From: CAZKMM01 sp964553915
Lineage (GTDB): Bacteria > RBG-13-61-14 > DRUE01
Direction of reading: 5' to 3'
NCBI GenBank assembly: GCA_964553915.1
Contig: CAZKMM010000097.1
Span: 1-10,131 of the forward strand
DNA: 10,131 bases
Below are positions 1-7,772 of the stretch, in pieces; the first letter of the stretch is position 1; each line of letters starts with the position of its first letter. The notes below the pieces were generated by a model. That model did not search any database, was not told the origin of the DNA, and saw nothing but the letters and a program-made list of their open reading frames with translations. A program made the position numbers and the translations under genes.

Positions 1-2
1 TG

Positions 3-3000
3 ATGCGTCGGCTGGTATATTTATTTTTCTTTTTTTCTGGTCTTTGTGGATTGGTTTATGAGGTGCTCTGGACCCGGCTTTTTGTCCTGGTGATGGGAGG
101 CACGGTTTATTCTTTTACCACCGTGCTGGTGGCTTATATGTCGGGTCTGGCTCTGGGAGGATGGCTGGGAGGAAGATATGCGGACCGGCTCAAAACCAGC
201 CCGCTTTTGCTTTACGGAATTTTAGAAGCCGGGGTGGGAATTTACTGCCTTTTGATTCCCCTATTGATTCAGGGCTTGAATCCGATTTTTGATGGGCTGT
301 ATCCGGTGCTGGTTTCGCATCGTTTTTTGGAGCTTCTGGTTCGGTTTTTCTTCTCGCTTTTAATCCTGGTTTTTCCCACCACCCTGATGGGCGCCACCCT
401 GCCGATTCTGGTCAGATATATTTATTCCAAGCCGGAGCGGTTCGGAGAAGCTACCGGCGGGCTTTATACCACCAACACTGCTGGGGCGGTTGCCGGGAGT
501 TTTCTTTCCGGGATGATTTTAATTCCAACTCTGGGTCAGATGCATACTTTGTATTTATCTGCCGGGATAAATCTTTTAATATTTTTTACTATTCTTATTT
601 TATTTCAGGCTCGGCGCAAGGAGTTTGTGCCGGTTAAGCCTCAGCTGGAGGAGCAGGAGCGGGAAAGGGCTTTTAATCTTAAAGCTGGTCTGGTTCTTTT
701 GGGTTATGCATTGAGCGGATGTTCTGCAATGGTCTATCAGGTTGCCTGGAGCCGGGCTTTAATTTTGAGCCTGGGCACCACCTTATATGTTTTGAGCCTG
801 ATTCTCACCGCTTATATTGCCGGGCTGGCAGTGGGAGCCGGGGTGATTACCCCGCTGGTGGATAAGATAAAAAGGCTCTGGCTCTGGGTGGGAATTTTTG
901 AGCTTTTGATTGGAATAACCGCCTGGGCAGTGGTGCCTTTCTTTGCCCAGCTTCCTTTATGGATGATTTTTATTTACCGCCCGGAAAGCTATACCGCCTG
1001 GCTGGCTCTGGAATTTTTAATTGGAATGGGCTTGATTTTTCTTCCCACCTTTTTAATGGGAGCGCTTTTCCCTTTAGTCTGTCGGCTTTATTCTCAGCTG
1101 AGAGGAGGGGTGGGGGAAGCGGTAGGCGAGGTTTATGCCTGGAACACGATTGGAGCAATTGCTGGCTCTTTTTTATGTGGATTTGTTTTGATTTCTGCCC
1201 TGGGATTAAAAAACAGCCTGATATTTGCCAGTGCCCTGAGCATTTTAATTGGGCTCGGTTTTATCAGCGGGGAGAAAATCAAAACTCAGATAAAGCTTTC
1301 TTTTCAGGCAGGCTCGCTGGTGGTTTTAGTGGCTTTGATTTTCCTGGCTCCGGGCTGGAATCCCAAGATTATTAACAGCGGTCCTTATGTTTACTATAAG
1401 GACTATATTTCTGCTTTTAAAAATGTTCAGGAGCTGAAAAGGCATTTAGAAACCAGGTTTAAAACCCTTTTTTATAAAGAAGGGGTTGAAGCAACCGTAA
1501 GCGTTTTTCAGACCCCGGATAAGATTTTAGCTCTGAGAATCAATGGCAAGACCGATGCTTCTACCGGAGATGATATTATCACCCAGATTTTTAGTGCCCA
1601 TCTTCCTCTGTTGCTCCATCCTCATTCAAAAAAGGTAATGATACTGGGTCTTGCCAGCGGAATGACAATGGGCTCGGTTCTAACTCATCCGGTAGAAGAG
1701 GTGGATTGTGTGGAGATTTCTCCAGAGGTGGTGGAAGCGAGCCAGTATTTTAATGATTACAATAATCAGCCTTTATCTGATGAGAGGAGCTGGCTTTTGA
1801 TTAATGATGCAAGATATTATCTGGCTCATACCAGCAAAAGGTATGATGTGATTATCTCTGAGCCGAGCAACCCCTGGATTGGGGGAATGGGCTTGCTCTT
1901 TACCAGAGAATTTTTCCAGCAGGTGCGGGAAAGATTAGAGCCCGGGGGGATTTTTTTGCTCTGGATGGAGGTTTACAATCTAGATTTAAAGATGGCAAAG
2001 ATGCTGGTGAGAACCTTCTTAGAGGTTTTTCCCAATGCCAGCCTCTGGGAGTCTATTCCCGGCTCAGATTATATCCTTTTAGGAGTCAATGATGGATTTC
2101 AGATTAATTTCCACCGGATAAAACAAGCACTGGAAAATGAAAAGATAAAAACTGACCTTGCCCGAATAAACTTAAACCAGCCGGAAAAAATCCTTGCCCG
2201 ATTTTTAATGGGACCGGAAAAGCTGAGGGAATTTGCAAATAATTCTCCAATTCATACTGATGACCGAAGACAGATGGAGCTGTATATCCCCAGAATTGTT
2301 TATGAAATAGAGCAGAGAAAGAGGCAAGCTTTGATTGTTCAGGAATTTATTAAATACCGGGGGGCGGTTTTTGGCTATTTAAGCTCCAGACCAAAACCAG
2401 AAGAGATTAAGCAGATAGAGAAATATTCCCTGGCTCGTTTATATAATATGGAGGCGATGTATTTAGCTCTGAGCAAAAAAGGGCAGGAACAGGCTCTGGA
2501 GAAATTCAAACAGGCTTTGAAACTAGACCCGGAAGATAACTTTATCCGCCAGGCGGTTTATGAATATTATTTTCTGTTGGGAAGACAGGAGCTGGCTCAG
2601 GGAAAGATTGATTCCGGAATTCAAAATTTGATTCAGGCTTGGCAGTATTATCCCAAAAGCTCTATGCTTCCGGACCTGGCAGGATTTTATTTTCTGGAAA
2701 AAGGTGATTTCAAAGAAGCGGATAAGTGGCTGGCAAAAGCGCTGGAGCAAAATCCTGAAGACCCTTTTGCCTGGTATTTAAAAGGGAGGCTGGCTCTTGT
2801 TCTTGGTCAGCTGGAGCAGGCAAAAGAGCAATTGGAAAAAGCGATTTCTCTGTGGGGAAAGCTGGAAGAAAAGACCGAGCAGGACGAATTTTTAAAAGGA
2901 ATACTTAAACAGCCCCCCCGGGATTTTCAAGCCAGCCTGTATTTTTATCTGGCAGAGGTTCATCGCCTTTCCGGCAGGGAGCTTGAGGCATTAAGCGGAT

Positions 3001-3293
3001 ATGAGCAGGCGCTTTTAATCAAGCCCAATTATCCTGAGGCACTGGTTGCCAGCGGGAAGATATTTTTGAAGTTAGGGAATCTGGAGGCGAGTTTAAAAAG
3101 ATTCTCTCAGGCGGTTGAGCTGGAGCCAAAAAATCCTTTTATTCATCTGCTCTATGCTCAGGCGCTGGAGCGGGCAGGGAAAAAGGAGCAGGCAGTCTCT
3201 GAGCTAAAAAAGTCTCTTGAGCTTCTTCCCAAAGACTGGCAGGGAAGGGTGCAGATAGAAAAGCAGATAGAAAAGCTTACCAGCTCTCCCTGA
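3..3293 (+). CDS. Fused polytopic membrane / spermidine-synthase-like / TPR protein
   Basis: Three-part protein of 1096 residues. Residues 1-205 and 230-450 are two hydrophobic halves that are tandem copies: VYEVLWTR (18-25) matches VYQVAWSR (244-251), PTTLMG (125-130) matches PTFLMG (348-353), and GEATGGLY (148-155) matches GEAVGEVY (371-378). Residues about 490-700 are a spermidine-synthase-type Rossmann domain: AdoMet-loop-like LGLASGMT (548-555), acidic E571 in VEISPEVV, DARYYL (602-607) and SEPSNPW (619-625). The usual aminopropyltransferase DxxD catalytic motif reads E620/N623, so true spermidine synthesis is doubtful. Residues about 811-1078 hold roughly seven TPRs, each ending in a pattern like ALKLDPED (838-845). 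Known relatives are annotated 'fused MFS/spermidine synthase' and have no settled role. The likely location is the inner membrane with soluble domains in the cytoplasm (inference). The start is the first ATG; the window begins TGATG, so an upstream gene could end in an overlapping TGA, but this cannot be seen. The gene is complete. Confidence 0.88.
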   Translation: MRRLVYLFFFFSGLCGLVYEVLWTRLFVLVMGGTVYSFTTVLVAYMSGLALGGWLGGRYADRLKTSPLLLYGILEAGVGIYCLLIPLLIQGLNPIFDGLYPVLVSHRFLELLVRFFFSLLILVFPTTLMGATLPILVRYIYSKPERFGEATGGLYTTNTAGAVAGSFLSGMILIPTLGQMHTLYLSAGINLLIFFTILILFQARRKEFVPVKPQLEEQERERAFNLKAGLVLLGYALSGCSAMVYQVAWSRALILSLGTTLYVLSLILTAYIAGLAVGAGVITPLVDKIKRLWLWVGIFELLIGITAWAVVPFFAQLPLWMIFIYRPESYTAWLALEFLIGMGLIFLPTFLMGALFPLVCRLYSQLRGGVGEAVGEVYAWNTIGAIAGSFLCGFVLISALGLKNSLIFASALSILIGLGFISGEKIKTQIKLSFQAGSLVVLVALIFLAPGWNPKIINSGPYVYYKDYISAFKNVQELKRHLETRFKTLFYKEGVEATVSVFQTPDKILALRINGKTDASTGDDIITQIFSAHLPLLLHPHSKKVMILGLASGMTMGSVLTHPVEEVDCVEISPEVVEASQYFNDYNNQPLSDERSWLLINDARYYLAHTSKRYDVIISEPSNPWIGGMGLLFTREFFQQVRERLEPGGIFLLWMEVYNLDLKMAKMLVRTFLEVFPNASLWESIPGSDYILLGVNDGFQINFHRIKQALENEKIKTDLARINLNQPEKILARFLMGPEKLREFANNSPIHTDDRRQMELYIPRIVYEIEQRKRQALIVQEFIKYRGAVFGYLSSRPKPEEIKQIEKYSLARLYNMEAMYLALSKKGQEQALEKFKQALKLDPEDNFIRQAVYEYYFLLGRQELAQGKIDSGIQNLIQAWQYYPKSSMLPDLAGFYFLEKGDFKEADKWLAKALEQNPEDPFAWYLKGRLALVLGQLEQAKEQLEKAISLWGKLEEKTEQDEFLKGILKQPPRDFQASLYFYLAEVHRLSGRELEALSGYEQALLIKPNYPEALVASGKIFLKLGNLEASLKRFSQAVELEPKNPFIHLLYAQALERAGKKEQAVSELKKSLELLPKDWQGRVQIEKQIEKLTSSP
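3251..3274 (+). repeat. Two perfect tandem copies of a 12-bp unit
   Basis: The unit GCAGATAGAAAA occurs twice in a row, followed by GC. It lies at the 3' end of the fusion gene and encodes the repeated residues QIEK QIEK (1084-1091). It keeps the frame and ends 2 bases before the complement of the opposing lipoprotein's stop codon. It looks like a slippage-type duplication. Confidence 0.8.
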
Positions 3294-4050
3294 GCAAATA
3301 GCAGGAAAAATCCGGGGGGATTTTGGGCGGGAATTTGCTCGGAGCTTCAGAGTTTTGCTGAAGTTTGATGGTTTTTGCCTGGAGAAAAAAGTTGTGGGCA
3401 GAAATTTTTATCTGACTGGGGAACCAGCTTTTTTCATAATCAAGCCAGACCTTGATTTTCTCTTTATTAACAAGATACTCAATTTTTTTCAGCTCCCCGG
3501 AGCCAGAAAAATAATAAATTCGGATATCCTCATCCGGCTCCTTTATCTGAATTTTCCAGAGCTGATTTTCTTTCTCGCACTCCAGCCTGCCGGAAGGAAA
3601 CTTTCCGCACAGTCTCTGAATTAAATCCAGCAAGAAGGTTATCTGCCTGAGAGATTCTGGCAGATTTATTTCCAGATAATTTTCTCCCAGCCAATCCTTT
3701 TGATTGGAATAAGCAATCTCATTAATCAGGTCCAGATAAAGGAAGTTTTTCTCCTGAAAAAAGACCTGAAAAAATGTCTGACCAAAAGGAGTGATGCCCA
3801 GAAGTTCACCCTCAGCTAAAGCGGGATTAAGCTGGAGGAAAAGATTAAAACTTCCCTGAGAGGAAAACACAGAGATATTTGCGGAAATCGGACATCTTAT
3901 TAGAGAATTACTTTCTTTCAAAAATTCCGGGCAGGTTTTGCTTAAAGAAATTTTTTGGGCACAGCTTGAGCATAAAATCACTACTCCCACAAGCAGAGCA
4001 GAAAATTTTTTTCTACTCCTGCAGATAAAATATCTTTTTATTTTTGTCAT
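3277..4050 (-). CDS. Putative outer-membrane-type lipoprotein, LolB/DUF4292-like
   Basis: A 257-residue protein with a basic N-terminus (KIKRYFICRSRKK), a hydrophobic stretch at about 17-26, and the sequence LCSSC ending at C30. This is a plausible but imperfect lipoprotein signal, since Cys rather than Leu sits at -3. The mature part has alternating hydrophobic residues and the segment ELLGITPFGQTFFQV (82-96), which resembles the beta-strand and 'SPxG' region of LolB/LolA-fold lipoproteins, including DUF4292. The function is unknown; lipoprotein sorting or envelope binding is inferred from the fold resemblance only. The ATG follows the MFS stop by 4 bases with no separate Shine-Dalgarno sequence, so translational coupling with the MFS gene is likely. 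The stop codon lies inside the last codons of the convergent fusion gene. Confidence that it is a real secreted lipoprotein is good; the family call is tentative. Confidence 0.7.
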   Translation of the reverse strand: MTKIKRYFICRSRKKFSALLVGVVILCSSCAQKISLSKTCPEFLKESNSLIRCPISANISVFSSQGSFNLFLQLNPALAEGELLGITPFGQTFFQVFFQEKNFLYLDLINEIAYSNQKDWLGENYLEINLPESLRQITFLLDLIQRLCGKFPSGRLECEKENQLWKIQIKEPDEDIRIYYFSGSGELKKIEYLVNKEKIKVWLDYEKSWFPSQIKISAHNFFLQAKTIKLQQNSEAPSKFPPKIPPDFSCYLLRESW

Positions 4051-4054
4051 CGGC

Positions 4055-5329
4055 TTAGCGGAATTTTACTGAGGTTTTTGGTCTTCGGGAGCTGAGGATG
4101 AGAACCAGGGCAATCAGGTCAAGAACGATAAAGATATAATAGGCGGAATTATATGAGCCGGTCAGGTCAAAACTCCTTCCCATAATAATATAACCCAGGC
4201 TCTGAAGGGTCATAAAAATGGCAAGGTATTTGAGCACGCCGGCAAAATTTTCTCTTCCAAAATAACTGGCAACAATAATCGGGAAGGTGCTTAAAGTTCC
4301 GCCCATTCCCAGTCCAAAAAGGAAGATGAACAAAATCAGGCTCCAGAGGGATTTTCCAAAGATAATCAGGAAAAAGCCGGCAATTTGAAATAATCCCAGA
4401 CCGAGCACCACCTTTTTTTCCTCAAATCTATCGCATAATCTTCCCCAGAAATACTTCCCGGCTCCGCCCATCAAAGCGGTGATGGCCATCATAGCCATTG
4501 CCCGCTGGTCAGAAAAGCCCATATCTGAGAATCTGGGCTTGAGCTGAACCATTACCCCCACCACTCCCATCATCAAGAGTCCATAACCTAATCCCAGCTT
4601 CCAGAAAGTAGGAAATTTTAAAAGTGCTTTCAGGCTCCAGAAAGAATCCGGAGAGGAATCCGAAGAAGAATTGATTTTTTTATATTCCTCGGAACTTAAT
4701 CCATCCGGAGCCAGCCCATATTGTTCCGGGCGGTTTCTTAAAAAAGCCAGAGCGGTGCCGGAGACCAGAATCAGGGCGGAGAGCCCCAAAATCAAAAAAG
4801 CATTTTCTAAACCCAGCTTCTGGTAAAGAATTAGGGCAAAAGGAGGGATGACTGCTCCAGAGATAGAAATCCCGGCGGTAGCAATTCCCAGGGCTCTTCC
4901 CCGATACCGCTCAAACCAGTTAGAAACCGCGGTGTTGGCGACAATTCCGTTCATTGCTCCGTTGGCAAAAAATAAAATCACCGCAAAGAGGTAAAAACCT
5001 AACAGGCTTTCGGTTCTGCCCATCAGGGTAAAGCTGACTCCGGCAAAGATTGCCCCAATGATGGTCAGAATTCTGGGACCATATTTCACTACCAGAAATC
5101 CATAAAGGAGCTGGACAAAAATTCCAATCAAGCTTCCCAGACTGGGAGCGATATTAACCGCGGTTCTGCTCCAGTTATGCACCTGACAGAGCGGTTGCAG
5201 GAAAGCATTGAAACTGTAAAATCCCAGCCCGGCAGAGAAGAAATTACCAATAAAGGCACTTGCCACCACCAGCCATCCCCAGTAGCTGGTATGGGATTTT
5301 GAAGAGATTTTATTTTTTCCACCGGGCAT
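4055..5329 (-). CDS. MFS transporter, MCT/OFA (monocarboxylate or oxalate-formate-like) type
   Basis: A 424-residue carrier with about 12 hydrophobic segments in two halves, joined by a hydrophilic, serine-rich loop (about 200-232). The N-half carries NWSRTAV (52-58) and a motif-A-like GFLVVKYGPR (77-86) between helices 2 and 3. The C-half carries the counterpart GRLCDRFEEKK (296-306), and GLGMGG (339-344) lies in a later helix. This pattern fits the monocarboxylate porter and oxalate:formate antiporter families, so the substrate is probably a small organic acid, but it cannot be named. It sits in the inner membrane. The start ATG is the only one available, because an in-frame TAG lies 6 bases upstream. 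The only purine-rich sequence before it (AGGGA) abuts the ATG, so ribosome binding is unusual. TATGAT at 5343-5348 on the minus strand could be a -10 box, which would give a very short leader. The lipoprotein gene follows after 4 bases, probably in one operon. Confidence 0.85.
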   Translation of the reverse strand: MPGGKNKISSKSHTSYWGWLVVASAFIGNFFSAGLGFYSFNAFLQPLCQVHNWSRTAVNIAPSLGSLIGIFVQLLYGFLVVKYGPRILTIIGAIFAGVSFTLMGRTESLLGFYLFAVILFFANGAMNGIVANTAVSNWFERYRGRALGIATAGISISGAVIPPFALILYQKLGLENAFLILGLSALILVSGTALAFLRNRPEQYGLAPDGLSSEEYKKINSSSDSSPDSFWSLKALLKFPTFWKLGLGYGLLMMGVVGVMVQLKPRFSDMGFSDQRAMAMMAITALMGGAGKYFWGRLCDRFEEKKVVLGLGLFQIAGFFLIIFGKSLWSLILFIFLFGLGMGGTLSTFPIIVASYFGRENFAGVLKYLAIFMTLQSLGYIIMGRSFDLTGSYNSAYYIFIVLDLIALVLILSSRRPKTSVKFR

Positions 5330-5353
5330 TCCCTAAAAAGCTATCATAAACTC

Positions 5354-5381
5354 AGGAGGTTTTAAAATGGAGCAATTCTAA
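5354..5381 (+). other. Orphan Shine-Dalgarno plus four-codon ORF (M-E-Q-F-stop)
   Basis: AGGAGGT (5354-5360), a 6-base spacer and ATG (5367) make a textbook initiation site, but the frame closes after ATG GAG CAA TTC TAA. No plus-strand gene follows, as the next plus-strand gene starts at 9962. It may be a relic of a lost gene, a tiny leader peptide, or chance. On the minus strand the same bases read as an anti-Shine-Dalgarno-like CCTCCT upstream of the MFS gene. Beside it, at 5381-5408, are an 8-bp direct repeat (AGAGAATC at 5381 and 5396) and a weak hairpin (CCAGA 5388-5392 with TCTGG 5404-5408), which is not a convincing terminator. Confidence 0.4.
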
Positions 5382-5421
5382 GAGAATCCAGAAAAAGAGA
5401 ATCTCTGGAAGAAAAAATTTA

Positions 5422-5496
5422 TGGTGGGCGCTGCAGGATTTGAACCTGCGACCCCTACCGTGTGAAGGTAGTGCTCTACCACTGAGCTAAGCGCCC
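5422..5496 (-). tRNA. tRNA-Val, anticodon CAC
   Basis: The complete cloverleaf can be drawn on the minus strand. The acceptor stem is GGGCGCT with AGCGCCC, the D arm GCTC/GAGC with loop AGTGGTA, and the anticodon stem CTACC/GGTAG with loop TTCACAC (anticodon CAC, reading GUG). The T arm is GCAGG-TTCAAAT-CCTGC and the discriminator is A. The 3' CCA is encoded in the DNA (5422-5424), unlike the tRNA-Pro in this window. It lies 60 bases downstream of the pnp stop on the same strand, so it may be cotranscribed with pnp or have its own promoter; no clear promoter is seen in the gap. Confidence 0.96.
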
Positions 5497-5533
5497 ACCT
5501 GTTTTTATTCTAGTAAGCTTTTGAGAAGAAATC

Positions 5534-5549
5534 AAGCAATTTTCTGCTT
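5534..5549 (-). terminator. Weak hairpin after pnp, possible terminator or attenuator
   Basis: Read on the minus strand, AAGCA-GAAAAT-TGCTT forms a 5-bp stem with a 6-base loop, followed by the pyrimidine-rich run GATTTCTTCTC. The stem is short and AT-rich and the T run is interrupted, so termination would be partial at best. It lies between the pnp stop and tRNA-Val. Confidence 0.25.
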
Positions 5550-5556
5550 ATTAAGT

Positions 5557-7713
5557 TTAAACCTTTGGTCCCGGACCCGGTCTTGGTCCCCGAAATCCCG
5601 GACCGGAAAAAGAGCGAGATTTTGGAGGAGGTAAAAGCGCCTTTCTGCTCAGGGAGATTCTTCCGTTCTCATCAATTCCAATGCATTTTACCTCTATTTC
5701 ATCCCCTTCTCTGACAATATCCCGGACATTCTGAATCCTTTTATGGTCCAGCTGGGAAATATGCACCAGCCCGCTGGTGCCGGGAAAAATCTCCACAATC
5801 GCTCCATAGTCCATTACCCGGCGGACAATTCCTTTATATACCCCTCCTACCTCCACTTCCTGGGTGAGTTCCTGAATCATCTGGATGACCTTTTCGTTCG
5901 CCTCACCATTGACCGAGGCGATTCTGATGGTGCCGTCATCGTCTATATCAATGGTGGCGCCGGTCTGTTCAATGATGGAGCGAATGGTCTTGCCTCCCGG
6001 ACCAATAATATCCCGGATTTTTTCCACCGGAACCTGAATCGTAACAATCCTGGGAGCATAAGGGGAAAGCTCCGGGCGAGGCTCAGCAATGGTTGCCTTC
6101 ATAATCTCCAGGATTTTTCTTCTTCCTTCCTTTGCCTGAAGCAGGGCTTCTGCCATTATTTCTTTGGTAATTCCGGGAATTTTTATGTCCATCTGCACCG
6201 CGGTGACCCCCTCCCAGGTGCCGGCAACCTTAAAGTCCATATCTCCCAGATGGTCTTCATCGCCCATTATGTCCGAAAGAATAAAGTATTGCTCTCCTTC
6301 CTTAACCAGCCCCATAGCAATTCCCGCAACATGCTCTTTAATCGGCACCCCGGCATCCATCAGGCTCAGGCTTCCCCCGCAGACCGTTGCCATAGAGCTG
6401 GAGCCATTGGATTCTAAAATGTCCGAGACCAGCCGAATGGTATAAGGAAAATCCTGATGACTGGGAACTACCCGCACCAGGGCCCGCTCTGCCAGAGCTC
6501 CGTGCCCGATTTCTCTTCTTCCCGGTGCCAGGCGATTAGAAGTTTCTCCCACAGAAAAAGGCGGGAAATTGTAATGTAGATAAAAGCTCTTGTAAAACTC
6601 CTCATCCACATGCTCTATTTTTCTTTCATCCTCTCTGGTGCCTAAAGTGGTGACCACCAGTGCCTGAGTTTCCCCCCGGGTGAAAAGGGCAGAGCCGTGA
6701 GGACGGGGAAGCACCCCAACCTCGCATTTGATTTGCCGAATATCTTTGGGAGACCTGCCATCAATCCTGGTGCCAGTGGAGAAGAGATGCTGACGCATAG
6801 TTTCCCGTTCCAATTTTTCCAAAGCCTGCTTGATTAAACTTTGCTTTTCTTCCAGCTCCGGCTTTTTTCCCAGAAATTCTGCAAGAATTTGATTTTTTAA
6901 AGTCCACACCGCTTGACGCCGGTCAGATTTAATGGGTATGGTAAGAGCCTGAAGCATCTCCTTCTGATACCGGTCAAAAAGCTCCTTTTCTATCTGGGGC
7001 TCAAGTTTCTCAGCTTCAAAATCCTGCTTGGGTTTGCCCGCCTGCTTGCGAAGATTTTCCTGAAGTTCAAGCAGGGGCTTCATCTGCTCGTGGGCAAAAA
7101 AGATTGCCTGTAAAATTTCCTCCTCTGGAGCCATCCGGGCTCCGCCTTCCACCATTAAAATTCCTTCCCACCCGCCGGCAACAATCAGGTCCAGCTCGCT
7201 TCTTTCCAGGTCAGATTTTTTCGGGTTAATCACCAGCTCTCCATCAATCTTGGCTACCTGCACAGCCGCGACCGGACCCTGGAAGGGAATTAGCGAGACT
7301 TCCAGGGCACAGCTTGCTCCGTTTAAGGCGAGCATTCCCAGATGAATCTCGGTATCAGAGCTGAGCACAGTTGCCATTATCTGGGTATCATAAGCCCATC
7401 CCTCCGGGAAAAGCGGGCGAATCGGGCGGTCAATCAATCTGCTGTTTAAAGTTTCTGATTCTGTGGGTCTGCCTTCCCTTTTGAAAAAGCCTCCGGGAAT
7501 TTTTCCCGATGCATAAAACTTTTCCTGATAGTTCACGGTCAGGGGAAGAAAGTCCAGCTCCTCCATTTCCTTTTCCAGGTCAGCAACCACCGTGACCAGA
7601 ATGATATTATCTCCGTATTTGACTATTACTGAGCCATCTGCCTGACGGGCAACCGCTCCGGTTTCTAAACTGAACTCTTTTCCGGCAAATTCAACTTGTG
7701 CCTTGGCATACAT
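5557..7713 (-). CDS. pnp: Polyribonucleotide nucleotidyltransferase (PNPase)
   Basis: Phosphorolytic 3'-to-5' exoribonuclease of RNA decay; cytoplasmic, and a ring-shaped trimer in known relatives. At 718 residues it has the usual length. The domain order is RNase PH-like 1 (about 10-145, with FFKREGRPTE at 76-85), an all-helical linker (about 235-310), RNase PH-like 2 (about 315-545), KH (about 553-615, GPGG loop 571-574) and S1 (about 621-690). The active-site signatures are intact: RGETQ (346-350), NGSSSMA (436-442) and the metal-binding region GDEDHLGDMDFK with D487, D493 and K495. The tail (697-718) is rich in Gly, Pro and Arg. ATG has a good upstream GAGG 7-8 bases away. It lies 59 bases downstream of rpsO on the same strand, the conserved rpsO-pnp arrangement. 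The intergenic gap holds only a 4-bp hairpin (TTCC/GGAA) and no clear terminator, so cotranscription is likely. Confidence 0.98.
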   Translation of the reverse strand: MYAKAQVEFAGKEFSLETGAVARQADGSVIVKYGDNIILVTVVADLEKEMEELDFLPLTVNYQEKFYASGKIPGGFFKREGRPTESETLNSRLIDRPIRPLFPEGWAYDTQIMATVLSSDTEIHLGMLALNGASCALEVSLIPFQGPVAAVQVAKIDGELVINPKKSDLERSELDLIVAGGWEGILMVEGGARMAPEEEILQAIFFAHEQMKPLLELQENLRKQAGKPKQDFEAEKLEPQIEKELFDRYQKEMLQALTIPIKSDRRQAVWTLKNQILAEFLGKKPELEEKQSLIKQALEKLERETMRQHLFSTGTRIDGRSPKDIRQIKCEVGVLPRPHGSALFTRGETQALVVTTLGTREDERKIEHVDEEFYKSFYLHYNFPPFSVGETSNRLAPGRREIGHGALAERALVRVVPSHQDFPYTIRLVSDILESNGSSSMATVCGGSLSLMDAGVPIKEHVAGIAMGLVKEGEQYFILSDIMGDEDHLGDMDFKVAGTWEGVTAVQMDIKIPGITKEIMAEALLQAKEGRRKILEIMKATIAEPRPELSPYAPRIVTIQVPVEKIRDIIGPGGKTIRSIIEQTGATIDIDDDGTIRIASVNGEANEKVIQMIQELTQEVEVGGVYKGIVRRVMDYGAIVEIFPGTSGLVHISQLDHKRIQNVRDIVREGDEIEVKCIGIDENGRISLSRKALLPPPKSRSFSGPGFRGPRPGPGPKV

Positions 7714-7772
7714 TTTTAGACCTCTTTTTCCAGGTAGGAATTTTTTGAAGATAAGAAATCAGGCGTTGTTGA

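Noticed and set aside
959..1375. 138-residue plus-strand frame with no homolog-like pattern
   Set aside because: It is an out-of-frame shadow inside the fusion gene, whose duplicated membrane motifs are clearly in the other frame.
3..3293. Calling the first gene speE
   Set aside because: The catalytic DxxD is replaced and the architecture differs, so a spermidine synthase symbol would overstate the function.
5381..5408. Hairpin and direct repeats downstream of tRNA-Val as a terminator
   Set aside because: Only 5 bp of stem (CCAGA/TCTGG) with an 11-base loop and no following T run in the direction of transcription.
5743..6417. 224-residue plus-strand open frame
   Set aside because: It lies wholly antisense to pnp, shows no domain-like pattern, and is explained by pnp codon bias.
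7714..7772. rpsO-pnp intergenic gap as an RNase III-type regulatory hairpin
   Set aside because: Only a 4-bp TTCC/GGAA stem is visible; nothing like the long paired leader known in enterobacteria.
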